Source: an uncultured Pseudobutyrivibrio sp.
GTDB lineage: Bacteria > Bacillota > Clostridia > Lachnospirales > Lachnospiraceae
NCBI GenBank assembly: GCA_900546435.1
Contig: URCQ01000012.1
Location: forward strand, 7,723-71,722
Length of the DNA stretch: 64,000 nucleotides
Direction of reading: 5' to 3'
The notes under the pieces were generated by a model. It ran no database searches. It had not been told where the DNA came from and saw only the letters and a program-made list of their open reading frames with translations. Below, one piece after another: positions 24,953 through 33,778 of this stretch. Position numbers and translations under genes: made by a program. Each line of letters opens with the position of its first letter. Within the stretch, counting starts at the first letter, position 1.

Positions 24953-26134
24953 ATGTATAAAGCATTTTTGATTAAATATGCAGAAATTGGTATCAAAGGG
25001 AAGAACCGCCACTTGTTTGAGGACGCCCTGGTACGTCAGATTTGTTATGCACTTCGTAATGTGGAAGGTACGTTTAACGTGCACAAACAGCAGGGACGTG
25101 TATTTGTAGAGACAGAAGGCGATTACGATTATGAGGAGACCATTGATGCTTTGGGTCATGTTTTTGGTATTACCGGAATCTGTCCAGCAGTGATGGTAGA
25201 AGATGAAGGATTTGATAAACTGGCAGAGCAGATTGTTTCTTATATGGATCAGATTTATCCGGATAAGAATCTGACATTCAAAGTAAAAGCGCGTCGTGCC
25301 AGAAAGAATTATCCAATGGATTCCATGGAATTAAATGCAGCACTTGGTGGAAAGATTTTAGATGCGTTCCCGGAAATGCGTGTCGATGTACACAATCCAG
25401 AGGTGATGCTTTATGTAGAAATCCGTGAGAAGATCAGCTTCTACTCACAGGAGATTCCAGGTCCTGGTGGTATGCCAGTGGGAACCGGCGGAAAGGCAAT
25501 GCTCCTTTTGTCCGGCGGTATTGACAGCCCGGTAGCAGGCTATATGATTTCAAAACGTGGCGTTGCCATTGATGCAACTTATTTTCATGCACCACCATAT
25601 ACTTCAGAACGTGCAAAACAAAAGGTTGTAGATCTTGCAAAAGAGATTTCTGCGTATACGGGACCAATCAATCTGCATGTGGTTAATTTTACAGATATCC
25701 AGCTTGCTATTTATGAAAAATGCCCACATGAAGAATTGACAATCATTATGCGTAGATACATGATGAAAATTGCAGAACATTTTGCAAAAGAAGATGGTTG
25801 TCTTGGATTGATTACAGGAGAGAGTATAGGACAGGTGGCATCCCAGACGATGCAGTCTCTGATGGCAACGAATGAAGTGTGCACGATGCCGGTATATCGC
25901 CCATTGATTGGATTTGATAAGCAGGAGATTGTGCAGGTATCAGAAAAAATCGGCACTTATGAGACATCGATTTTGCCATATGAAGATTGCTGTACCATTT
26001 TTGTGGCAAAGCACCCGGTTACAAAGCCAAATTTAAATATTATTAAAAAATCAGAAGAAAAACTTGCGGATGTCATTGATGGATTGATGGAAGAAGCAAT
26101 TACTTCTGCTGAAATGATACATGTGGAAGCATAA
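24953..26134 (+). CDS. thiI: tRNA 4-thiouridine synthetase ThiI
   Basis: 393 aa. N-terminal ferredoxin-like and THUMP domains (residues 1-170, beginning FLIKYAEIGIKGKNR) are followed by the PP-loop pyrophosphatase MLLLSGGIDSPVAGYM (about 183-198) and GESIGQVASQT. It ends at the length of ThiI proteins without a rhodanese domain, so sulfur is likely passed directly from the desulfurase encoded just upstream. RBS AAGGAGAG before ATG 24953. Confidence 0.96.
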   Translation: MYKAFLIKYAEIGIKGKNRHLFEDALVRQICYALRNVEGTFNVHKQQGRVFVETEGDYDYEETIDALGHVFGITGICPAVMVEDEGFDKLAEQIVSYMDQIYPDKNLTFKVKARRARKNYPMDSMELNAALGGKILDAFPEMRVDVHNPEVMLYVEIREKISFYSQEIPGPGGMPVGTGGKAMLLLSGGIDSPVAGYMISKRGVAIDATYFHAPPYTSERAKQKVVDLAKEISAYTGPINLHVVNFTDIQLAIYEKCPHEELTIIMRRYMMKIAEHFAKEDGCLGLITGESIGQVASQTMQSLMATNEVCTMPVYRPLIGFDKQEIVQVSEKIGTYETSILPYEDCCTIFVAKHPVTKPNLNIIKKSEEKLADVIDGLMEEAITSAEMIHVEA

Positions 26135-26166
26135 AAAAAGAATCCTGCGATAAGCAGGATTCTTTT
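26133..26166. terminator. Terminator between thiI and the convergent HPr-like gene
   Basis: AAAAAAGAATCCTGC (starting 26135) pairs with GCAGGATTCTTTT (ending 26166) around GATAA. Both strands have the needed T run, so it can serve both converging genes. Confidence 0.9.
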
Positions 26167-26184
26167 AAAAGTAATCCTATGTAA

Positions 26185-26418
26185 TTATTTGATGATATAA
26201 GGCTCAAGAGCAGTCATAACTGCTGTTGTGTCTTCGTCTGTATGAATGGTAAGATCGATTGGCTTAGAAAGATCTAAGCTGAAGATACCCATGATAGACT
26301 TTGCATCAATAACATATCTGCCAGAAATCAAATCGAAATCAAAATCGTACTGGCTGATTGTGTTAACAAAAGATTTGACTTTATCAATTGAATTCAAAGA
26401 AATCACAACTTTTTGCAT
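26185..26418 (-). CDS. HPr-like protein without the phosphorylatable histidine
   Basis: 77 aa, close to HPr length (85-90). The region SGRYVIDAKSIMGIFSLDLSKPIDL matches the part of HPr around Ser46 (KSIMGVMSLG), including the serine phosphorylated by HPr kinase. The N-terminal HARPA motif with active His15 is absent: the equivalent stretch reads NSIDKVKSFVNTISQYD. It therefore cannot carry PTS phosphate in the usual way. GGAGG on the complement about 8 nt before ATG supports the start. Proteins of this type are widespread in Lachnospiraceae; a Crh-like regulatory role is possible but not shown. Confidence 0.85.
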   Translation of the reverse strand: MQKVVISLNSIDKVKSFVNTISQYDFDFDLISGRYVIDAKSIMGIFSLDLSKPIDLTIHTDEDTTAVMTALEPYIIK

Positions 26419-26532
26419 ATTTAGGCCTCCTTCAATGTGTTGATTTTATACGCTTATCGTAATTCATTATATGGGAAAAGTCAATGTAAAACATGTAAAA
26501 AAATAACGTGATTTTAGTAAAGGAAAAAGAGG

Positions 26533-27921
26533 ATGACAACAAGAAAAAAAGCAGCACTTCATAATCTGGGATGTAAGGTAAATGCCTACGAAACAGATGC
26601 TATGCAGCAGTTACTGGAAGAAAATGGATATGAGATTGTACCATTTACAGAATGTGCAGATGTATATGTGATCAATACCTGTTCGGTTACCAATATGGCA
26701 GACCGTAAATCGCGCCAGATGATTCATCGGGCAAGAAAAAAGAATCCACAGGCGATCGTAGTAGCAGCGGGATGTTATGTGCAGACAAGCACCGAGGAAG
26801 TGATGGAAGACTTGGCGGTGGATATTGTCATCGGAAACAACCAGAAAAATCATCTGGTGGATTGTATCGCAGAATTTGAAAACAAAAACCACCCGGTAGG
26901 TGCGGAGAATGCAGAACAAGGAGCGCAGGCGAGGAATACAGAAGAAAGGGTTGTGGATTGCATAGATATCAACAAAGATGAGCAGGAATATGAGTACTTT
27001 CTGGTCAACAAGACTGCAGAACATACAAGAGCATTTATCAAAGTACAGGATGGCTGTAATCAGTTTTGCTCATACTGTATCATTCCTTATGCCAGAGGCC
27101 GTGTGCGCAGCCGTGGCATCGAGGATGTGGTAGAAGAAGTTACATCACTTGCAAAAAGCGGATACCGGGAAGTGGTATTGACGGGAATTCATTTGAGCTC
27201 GTATGGACTTTCAGAAAATTATAACAGTGGATTTGAGCATAGCCGGTTATTAGAATTGATTGAGGCAGTCGCTAAGGTGGAAGGAATCGAGCGTATACGG
27301 CTGGGATCTTTGGAGCCACAGATTATTACGGAAGCTTTTGCAAAAAGGCTGGCAAATGTAAAAAAAATATGTCCGCATTTCCACCTCTCGTTGCAAAGTG
27401 GGTGCGATGCAACACTAAAGCGTATGAATCGTAAATATACAGCAGAAGAATATGCAGCAGGATGCGCTATGCTGCGCAAATATTTTGATGATCCGGCAAT
27501 TACAACGGATGTGATTGTAGGATTTCCCGGCGAAACAGAAGAAGAGTTTGCAACGACAAAACAATATGTGGCAGATATCGGTTTTTATGAGATGCATATT
27601 TTTAAATATTCAAAACGAAAAGGTACAAAGGCAGCCGTTATGCCGGATCAGGTAAACGAGCAGGTAAAAACGAAGCGCAGTGATATTTTGCTTGCCTGTG
27701 AAGAGCAGATGTCGAAGACATACCGCGATGGTTATGTGGGACGCGAGGTAGAAGTGCTGTTTGAAACACCATGGGAATGGGAAGGCAAACCATATTATAC
27801 CGGTTATACAAGAGAATATATTCGCGTGGCATATCCGACGACGGAGAATTTGTCAAATCAGATAAAAATGGGCGTGTTGGGCGAAGAAATTGCGGAAAAT
27901 ATTTATCTTTTGCAGGGATAA
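26533..27921 (+). CDS. mtaB: tRNA t6A37 methylthiotransferase
   Basis: 462 aa. N-terminal UPF0004 domain with HNLGCKVNAYETDAM and two further cysteines (NTCSVTN, AAGCYVQ) for the auxiliary Fe-S cluster; radical SAM motif CNQFCSYCIIPYARGR (CxxxCxxC); C-terminal TRAM-like tail. The QDGCNQFCSYC and LGCKVN wording places it with MtaB (YqeV) rather than MiaB or RimO. It adds methylthio to t6A37 in tRNA-Lys. In Bacillus it follows rsmE; here nifS-thiI and the HPr-like gene lie between. Confidence 0.93.
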   Translation: MTTRKKAALHNLGCKVNAYETDAMQQLLEENGYEIVPFTECADVYVINTCSVTNMADRKSRQMIHRARKKNPQAIVVAAGCYVQTSTEEVMEDLAVDIVIGNNQKNHLVDCIAEFENKNHPVGAENAEQGAQARNTEERVVDCIDINKDEQEYEYFLVNKTAEHTRAFIKVQDGCNQFCSYCIIPYARGRVRSRGIEDVVEEVTSLAKSGYREVVLTGIHLSSYGLSENYNSGFEHSRLLELIEAVAKVEGIERIRLGSLEPQIITEAFAKRLANVKKICPHFHLSLQSGCDATLKRMNRKYTAEEYAAGCAMLRKYFDDPAITTDVIVGFPGETEEEFATTKQYVADIGFYEMHIFKYSKRKGTKAAVMPDQVNEQVKTKRSDILLACEEQMSKTYRDGYVGREVEVLFETPWEWEGKPYYTGYTREYIRVAYPTTENLSNQIKMGVLGEEIAENIYLLQG

Positions 27922-28023
27922 AAGCATGGATTCATTCGCAGAGTTCTTTACAAATTTGTTACGATATACTAAAATATAAGTAATTAGCTTGATAACAAAA
28001 GAGCAGATAGGTGCGGATATATT

Positions 28024-28290
28024 ATGCAGAATTTAAGTAACACACAGTATTTTAAAGTTGAAAAGGAGACACCGACTTCCGTTAAGGAAATCCTTCATAC
28101 AGTCTACGAAGCATTGGCTGAAAAGGGATACAATCCAGTAAATCAGATTGTAGGTTATATTATGTCCGGAGACCCGACTTTCATTACTAGCCACAAGAAT
28201 GCGCGTAGTCTCATTATGAAGGTAGAACGCGATGAACTCGTAGAGGAACTCTTGAAGGAGTATATCGCGGGCAAATCATGGGAACATTAG
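28024..28290 (+). CDS. ireB: IreB-family regulatory phosphoprotein
   Basis: 88 aa. Conserved DUF965 features: VKEILHTVYEALAEKGYNPVNQIVGYIMSGDPTFITSH, preceded by a Thr-rich N-terminus (KEKETPTSVKE) that carries the threonines phosphorylated by the PASTA kinase IreK in Enterococcus. It is followed by ruvX and a DUF1292 gene, the classical yrzL-yrrK-yrzB order. RBS is weak (AGGTGCGG). Confidence 0.93.
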   Translation: MQNLSNTQYFKVEKETPTSVKEILHTVYEALAEKGYNPVNQIVGYIMSGDPTFITSHKNARSLIMKVERDELVEELLKEYIAGKSWEH

Positions 28291-28308
28291 GAATCGGTAG
28301 GAGTTAGA

Positions 28309-28734
28309 TTGAGCAGAGTACTTGGATTAGATTATGGAACAAAAACGGTAGGGGTCGCTATCAGTGACCCTTTACTTTTGACTGCACAGGGCGTAGAGAT
28401 TATTCGAAGAGAAAAACCAGGCAAATTACGTAAGACCCTGGCAAGAATTGATGAGCTAATTACATCTTATCAGGCAGATAAGATTGTTTTGGGATACCCT
28501 AAGAATATGAATGGCACAGAGGGAAAGCGATGCGAAGAGACCATCGCTTTTAAAGAGATGCTAGAAAACCGCACAAATCTTGAGGTTATCCTATGGGATG
28601 AGAGATTGTCTACCGTTACAGCAGATAAGACAATGATGGAGACAGGCATCCGAAGAGAACATCGTAAAGAATATGTAGATGAGATTGCTGCAATGATTAT
28701 TTTGCAAGGCTATTTGGACTCACTACAGGCATAA
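28309..28734 (+). CDS. ruvX: YqgF/RuvX-type Holliday junction resolvase-like protein
   Basis: 141 aa. RNase H-like fold with LGLDYGTKTVGVAISDP at the N-terminus, LGYPKNMNGTEG, WDERLSTVTAD and a final YVDEIAAMIILQGYLD; the acidic residues are intact. It begins with TTG at 28309 after GGTAGGAG, since no ATG lies upstream in frame at a suitable distance. The family processes 16S rRNA 5' ends or resolves junctions; which applies is undecided. Confidence 0.94.
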   Translation: MSRVLGLDYGTKTVGVAISDPLLLTAQGVEIIRREKPGKLRKTLARIDELITSYQADKIVLGYPKNMNGTEGKRCEETIAFKEMLENRTNLEVILWDERLSTVTADKTMMETGIRREHRKEYVDEIAAMIILQGYLDSLQA

Positions 28735-28750
28735 GTGGAAGGAAAAGCAT

Positions 28751-29005
28751 ATGGAAAGCATTACATTAATTGCCCCAGATACAGAAGAAATCACTGTATA
28801 TGTATTAGAAGAAACGACTTTAAATCAGCAAAAGTATTTACTCGTGACGGAGGATGGCGAGGGAGATACCGAAGCCTATATTTTAAAAGAAATTGCAACC
28901 GATGATACAGATGCCACTTATGAAATGGTACAAGACGATGTGGAATTTGAAGCAGTTGTAAAGATTTTTCAGGAATTGGTGGAAGATACCGATTTTGAAA
29001 TGTAA
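28751..29005 (+). CDS. DUF1292 domain protein
   Basis: 84 aa acidic protein with ITVYVLEETTLNQQKYLLV and FQELVEDTDFEM, typical of DUF1292 (YrzB). Function unknown; nearly always next to ruvX and ireB, and probably co-transcribed (16 bp after ruvX, with GGAAGGAAAAG as RBS). Confidence 0.9.
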   Translation: MESITLIAPDTEEITVYVLEETTLNQQKYLLVTEDGEGDTEAYILKEIATDDTDATYEMVQDDVEFEAVVKIFQELVEDTDFEM

Positions 29006-29026
29006 AAACAAAACAGGAGGTATATT

Positions 29027-30700
29027 TTGAACAAAAAACAACAACAGAATACAGGAAAACTCAAAATCATTCCATTGGGCGGATTAGAACAGATCGGAAT
29101 GAACATTACTGCTTTTGAGTACGAAGATAGTATTATTGTAGTGGATTGTGGACTTGCATTCCCAGAGGACGATATGTTGGGAATTGATCTGGTAATCCCG
29201 GATATTTCTTACTTGAAAGAGAATGAAGAGAAGGTGAAAGGCTTCTTTATCACACATGGACATGAGGATCATATCGGAGCGATTCCATATGTGATGAAAG
29301 AGCTGAATGTACCAATTTATGCGACGAAGCTGACCAATGGTTTGATCGAGAATAAGTTAAAAGAACACGGTCTTTTGACAAAAGTAAAACGCAAGGTTGT
29401 AAAGTACGGACAGCATATCAACCTTGGAAATTTCCGTGTGGAATTTATTCGAACAAACCACAGCATTCAGGATGCAGCAGCACTTGCTATTTATTCACCG
29501 GCTGGTATTGTTGTTCACACAGGAGACTTTAAGGTGGATTACACACCTGTTTACGGTGATGCCATTGATTTGCAGCGTTTTGGTGAACTCGGCAAAAAGG
29601 GTGTATTGGCTCTTATGTGTGACAGTACCAACGCAGAACGCAAAGGATTTACCCAATCAGAGCGTACGGTTGGAAAGACAATTGATTCTCTGTTTGCGGA
29701 ACATAGCAATTCCCGCATTATTATCGCAACCTTTGCATCTAACGTAGATCGTGTGCAGCAGATTATCAATACGGCGCACAAATACGACCGCAAGGTTGTT
29801 GTGGAAGGCCGTAGTATGGTCAATATCATTGCGACAGCATCAGAACTTGGTTATTTGAAAGTACCGGAGAATACACTTGTAGATATTGAGATGCTTAAGA
29901 ATTATCCGGATGAGAAGACCGTTTTGATTACGACAGGAAGCCAGGGAGAGTCCATGGCGGCATTGTCCCGTATGGCAAATGGAACACACCGTAAGGTATC
30001 CATTAAGCCAAACGATACCATTATTTTCAGTTCCCATCCGATTCCGGGAAATGAAAAAGCAGTATCGAATGTCATTAATGAGCTTTGCATGAAGGGTGCT
30101 AACGTAATCTTTCAGGATGTGCATGTTTCCGGACATGCCTGCGAAGAAGAAATCAAACTGATTTATTCTTTGGTACATCCAAAGTATGCCATTCCAGTGC
30201 ATGGTGAATACAAACATCTGATTGCACAGGCAAAAATTGCTGAAAATCTTGGTATAGACAAAGACAATATCTTTATTTTGTCTTCCGGTGATGTGTTAGA
30301 GCTGAACGAAGAAAGTGCAAAAGTGACAGGACGTGTACACACAGGCGCGATTATGGTCGATGGACTTGGTGTCGGCGATGTCGGTAATATCGTCCTTCGC
30401 GATCGCCAGCATCTGGCAGAAGATGGTATTATTATTGTAGTGCTTACTTTAGAATCCGGCAGTGGCCGTGTACTTGCAGGCCCGGATATTGTATCGCGTG
30501 GTTTTGTATATGTGCGTGGTGCAGAAGATCTGATGGATAGCGCAAGAGCGGTTTTGAATGATACAATGGATCGCTTGCAGGATAAGAATATTACGGATTG
30601 GACCAAGATAAAAAACGAAATCAAGGATTCTCTGGGCGATTTTGTATGGAAAGAAACACAAAGACGTCCGATGATTATGCCAATCATTATGGAAGTGTAA
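29027..30700 (+). CDS. rnj: Ribonuclease J
   Basis: 557 aa metallo-beta-lactamase/beta-CASP ribonuclease. It contains HGHEDHIGAIPYV (zinc-binding HxHxDH), HTGDFKVD, CDSTNAERKGFTQSE, and the beta-CASP segment GSQGESMAALSRMA through PVHGEYKHL. It has both 5'-3' exo and endo activity on mRNA. Start is TTG at 29027 with a clear AGGAGG at 29015-29020. It ends one base before the next gene. Confidence 0.96.
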   Translation: MNKKQQQNTGKLKIIPLGGLEQIGMNITAFEYEDSIIVVDCGLAFPEDDMLGIDLVIPDISYLKENEEKVKGFFITHGHEDHIGAIPYVMKELNVPIYATKLTNGLIENKLKEHGLLTKVKRKVVKYGQHINLGNFRVEFIRTNHSIQDAAALAIYSPAGIVVHTGDFKVDYTPVYGDAIDLQRFGELGKKGVLALMCDSTNAERKGFTQSERTVGKTIDSLFAEHSNSRIIIATFASNVDRVQQIINTAHKYDRKVVVEGRSMVNIIATASELGYLKVPENTLVDIEMLKNYPDEKTVLITTGSQGESMAALSRMANGTHRKVSIKPNDTIIFSSHPIPGNEKAVSNVINELCMKGANVIFQDVHVSGHACEEEIKLIYSLVHPKYAIPVHGEYKHLIAQAKIAENLGIDKDNIFILSSGDVLELNEESAKVTGRVHTGAIMVDGLGVGDVGNIVLRDRQHLAEDGIIIVVLTLESGSGRVLAGPDIVSRGFVYVRGAEDLMDSARAVLNDTMDRLQDKNITDWTKIKNEIKDSLGDFVWKETQRRPMIMPIIMEV

Positions 30701-30701
30701 C

Positions 30702-31343
30702 ATGATAGTAGAGGAACGTTTCCTGACCTATCTAAGATCCTTAGAAGGTCAGGAGATTAATTATATTGCAGAAATTGAAAAAGAAGCACTAGCGACGTAT
30801 GTGCCAATTATCCGTAAGGATACCCAGGGATTTCTAAAATTCCTTATGCAGACATTACAGCCGGCTAAGATTTTAGAAGTGGGTACCGCGGTTGGCTTTT
30901 CTGCACTTTTGATGGAGGCATACAATCCGGTGGATTGTGAGATTACAACCATTGAGAATTACGAACCACGTATTCCGATTGCCCGCGCTAATTTTAAGCG
31001 TGCGGGTAAGCAGGAGCGGATTCATCTGCTTCCGGGAGATGCTCAGGAGATTCTGCCGACCTTAGTAGGAACATACGATTTTATCTTTATGGATGCGGCA
31101 AAGGGACAATATCCGATTTTCTTACCGGAAATCAAAAGGCTGATGCATGCAGGCAGTGTGCTGGTAACAGACAATGTTTTGCAGGATGGAGATCTGATTG
31201 AATCTCACTACGCCATCGAACGACGCAACCGTACGATACATAAGCGTATGCGTGAGTATTTGTATAGCCTGACGCATGATGAAGATTTTGTGTGCAGCAT
31301 TTTACCGGTGGGAGATGGACTTGCGCTTTGTACGATGAAGTAA
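30702..31343 (+). CDS. trmR: tRNA 5-hydroxyuridine methyltransferase-like protein (O-methyltransferase, YrrM family)
   Basis: 213 aa class I methyltransferase of the caffeoyl-CoA OMT fold: ILEVGTAVGFSALLM (SAM motif I), IENYEPRIPIARANF, YDFIFMDAAKGQYP and VTDNVLQDGD. Bacillus YrrM/TrmR (217 aa) methylates ho5U34 of tRNA to mo5U34 and sits beside U32 proteins YrrN/YrrO; here too a U32 gene follows. The gene symbol rests on that context and length. It starts 1 bp after the RNase J stop codon. Confidence 0.82.
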   Translation: MIVEERFLTYLRSLEGQEINYIAEIEKEALATYVPIIRKDTQGFLKFLMQTLQPAKILEVGTAVGFSALLMEAYNPVDCEITTIENYEPRIPIARANFKRAGKQERIHLLPGDAQEILPTLVGTYDFIFMDAAKGQYPIFLPEIKRLMHAGSVLVTDNVLQDGDLIESHYAIERRNRTIHKRMREYLYSLTHDEDFVCSILPVGDGLALCTMK

Positions 31344-31410
31344 AGCGTATATAAAAAAGAAAACGTCATGTGTTAGCATGATAAATGATATAGAATGTTG
31401 GAGTTATTTC

Positions 31411-32640
31411 ATGAGAAATATTGAATTGTTGGTTCCAGCCAGCAGTCTGGAAGTATTAAAAGTTGCCGTGACATTTGGAGCAGATGCGGTGTATATTGGT
31501 GGAGAAGTCTATGGACTTCGCGCAAAAGCCAAGAATTTTTCAAAAGAAGATATGGCAGAAGGAATCGCCTTTGCGCATGCGCATGGTGTCAAGGTCTATG
31601 TGACAGCAAATATTTTAGCACATAATGCAGATTTGCCAGGTGTGCGACGCTATTTTGAAGAGTTAAAGGAATTGAGACCGGATGCACTCATCATTGCAGA
31701 TCCGGCGGTCTTTACCATCGCGCGTGAGGTATGTCCGGAGATTGAGGTACATATCAGTACGCAGGCAAATAATACCAATTACGGTACCTATCAGTTCTGG
31801 CATGGACTTGGGGCAGCGCGTGTGGTGTCTGCGAGAGAATTGTCACTGAGAGAAATCAAAGAAATCCGTGAAAATATTCCGGAAGATCTTGAAATTGAAA
31901 CATTTATTCATGGTGCAATGTGTATCTCCTATTCAGGAAGATGCCTGCTTAGTAATTATTTTACCGGAAGAGATGCCAATCATGGAGCATGTACACATCC
32001 ATGTCGTTGGAAGTATGCGGTTGTAGAAGAGCAGCGCCCGGGAGAATATCTGCCGGTCTATGAAAATGAGCGTGGAACCTATATTTTTAATTCCAAAGAT
32101 TTGTGTATGATCGAGCATATCCCAGAGCTGATTGATGCAGGAATTGACAGTTTTAAAATAGAAGGTCGCATGAAAACAGCTCTTTATGTGGCAACGGTAG
32201 CCAGGACCTATCGTAAGGCGATTGATGATTATCTGGAATCGGAAGAAAAATATCGTGCAAATATGCCATGGTATCAGGAGCAGATTTCCAACTGTACCTA
32301 TCGTCAGTTTACGACAGGATTTTTCTTTGGAAAACCTTCCGATGAAGCACAGATTTATGATAGCAATACCTATATCAAAGAATACACCTATCTGGGCGTT
32401 GTGGGGGAATGTAACGCAGATGGGCTGTACGCAATAGAACAACGTAATAAGTTTTCCGTAGGAGAAACTATTGAAATTATGAAGCCAAATGGCGATAATA
32501 TAGAAGTAGTAGTAAAACGTATTGTAAATGAGGATGGGGAAGACATGCCAAGTGCACCGCATCCAAAACAAAAATTATGGATTGACTTAGGACAGCCGTT
32601 AGATCAGTTTGACATCTTAAGGAGAAAAGAGGAGGACTAA
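31411..32640 (+). CDS. U32 family protein, TrhP-like tRNA hydroxylase
   Basis: 409 aa from ATG 31411 (GGAG at 31400); an ATG at 31378 would add 11 atypical residues. The U32 signature EIETFIHGAMCISYSGRCLLS and four cysteines (two there, then GACTHPCRW) fit the Fe-S cluster site of TrhP. N-terminus begins ELLVPASSLEVLKVAV, also family-typical. TrhP proteins use prephenate to hydroxylate U34 of tRNA. The neighbour trmR would methylate the product. Annotated peptidases of this family are mostly misnamed; protease activity is not implied. Confidence 0.85.
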   Translation: MRNIELLVPASSLEVLKVAVTFGADAVYIGGEVYGLRAKAKNFSKEDMAEGIAFAHAHGVKVYVTANILAHNADLPGVRRYFEELKELRPDALIIADPAVFTIAREVCPEIEVHISTQANNTNYGTYQFWHGLGAARVVSARELSLREIKEIRENIPEDLEIETFIHGAMCISYSGRCLLSNYFTGRDANHGACTHPCRWKYAVVEEQRPGEYLPVYENERGTYIFNSKDLCMIEHIPELIDAGIDSFKIEGRMKTALYVATVARTYRKAIDDYLESEEKYRANMPWYQEQISNCTYRQFTTGFFFGKPSDEAQIYDSNTYIKEYTYLGVVGECNADGLYAIEQRNKFSVGETIEIMKPNGDNIEVVVKRIVNEDGEDMPSAPHPKQKLWIDLGQPLDQFDILRRKEED

Positions 32641-32645
32641 GGATT

Positions 32646-33695
32646 ATGGCACAGGAGAAGTATGTAGCATATGTAGGAACCTATACACATGAGAATAGCA
32701 TTGGGATTCATGTGTATGATATTGACATGGAAAAGGGAAGATTGACCGAGCGCGGTGTTGCGCCAATCAGTAATCCTTCCAATATCGTGGTAGCACATAG
32801 CGGTAAATATTTATATTCCATTGAGGATGAAGGGGTAGCATCGTTCTCCATTGATGAAAATGGGGATTTGACAAAAATTAACCAGGCATGGATCGGTGGT
32901 ATGCGCGCATGTCATGTAGAAATCGATTCAAAGGATCGTTATCTGTTTTTGGCAGGATTCCATGATGGCAAGGTGACGATGATGCGCCTGAATGAAGATG
33001 GCAGTATTGCAGGTATTGCAGATGGCATATTCCATCAGGGCATTGGTAAGAGTTCCGTAGAAAAGCGTATGGATCCAAGAGTGGCTTGTACCAAATTGAC
33101 ACCGGATGAAAAATATTTATGCGCTGTAGATTGGGGCCTGAACCAGATTAAGATTTACGAAATTGATTATGCAGACGGCAAATTGCATTTATACGATATC
33201 TTACGTTGCCCATTTAGCAGCGCACCGCGTCGTATCTGTTTTTCAAAGGATGGAAAGTATGCATATGTGTTAGAGGAAGCAACCAATATCGTTGAAATTT
33301 ACACCTATGAGTTACACAACGGCAAACCGGTATTTGAAAAAGTGGCAGACACTTCTGTTCAGAAAAAAGAAGATCCACTCGCTTCTGGTGCAGCAATGGA
33401 ATTTGCTCCGGATGGAAAGTACTTATATGTTTCTTTGGATGGTTCGAATGAAGTGGTGTGCCTTGCGGTAGGAGAGGATGGGCAGTTGTCCATTGAGTGC
33501 AATGCAAAAATCAGTGGTGATTATCCAAAGGGAATTGCAATTTTACCGGATAATAAGACGCTAGTATCTTTAAACCATGACTCAAATGAGATTCGTACCT
33601 TTACGATTGATCATGAAAAGAAATGTGTACTGATGAAGAATCCACCACTTAAGGTAGATAAACCAAACAGTATTGTGATACATAAATTAGTATAA
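32646..33695 (+). CDS. Lactonase family protein (6-phosphogluconolactonase-like beta-propeller)
   Basis: 349 aa seven-bladed beta-propeller of the YkgB/Pgl type: YVGTYTHENSIGIHVYDID at the start, repeated blade signatures (NPSNIVVAHSGKYLYSIED, HVEIDSKDRYLFLAGF, FAPDGKYLYVSLDGSNEV). Possible hydrolysis of 6-phosphogluconolactone; other lactones are equally possible. It starts 5 bp after the U32 gene, with GGAGGA inside the latter's 3' end. Confidence 0.85.
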   Translation: MAQEKYVAYVGTYTHENSIGIHVYDIDMEKGRLTERGVAPISNPSNIVVAHSGKYLYSIEDEGVASFSIDENGDLTKINQAWIGGMRACHVEIDSKDRYLFLAGFHDGKVTMMRLNEDGSIAGIADGIFHQGIGKSSVEKRMDPRVACTKLTPDEKYLCAVDWGLNQIKIYEIDYADGKLHLYDILRCPFSSAPRRICFSKDGKYAYVLEEATNIVEIYTYELHNGKPVFEKVADTSVQKKEDPLASGAAMEFAPDGKYLYVSLDGSNEVVCLAVGEDGQLSIECNAKISGDYPKGIAILPDNKTLVSLNHDSNEIRTFTIDHEKKCVLMKNPPLKVDKPNSIVIHKLV

Positions 33696-33702
33696 GATGA
33701 GA

Positions 33703-33748
33703 TTGATTATCCTGTGGAGAGTTCACTTTTCATGGGATAATCTTCTTC
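33703..33748 (+). terminator. Hairpin between lactonase and aroC
   Basis: GATTATCC (33705-33712) pairs with GGATAATC (33735-33742) over a 22-nt loop, followed by TTCTTC. Imperfect T run; probably a moderate terminator. Confidence 0.55.
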
Positions 33749-33778
33749 ATAGAAGTATGAAAAAGATAGGAGTAAAAC

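Noticed and set aside
31411..32640. Collagenase-like peptidase
   Set aside because: U32 proteins are often named so, but the four-cysteine motif and trmR neighbour favour a tRNA modification role.
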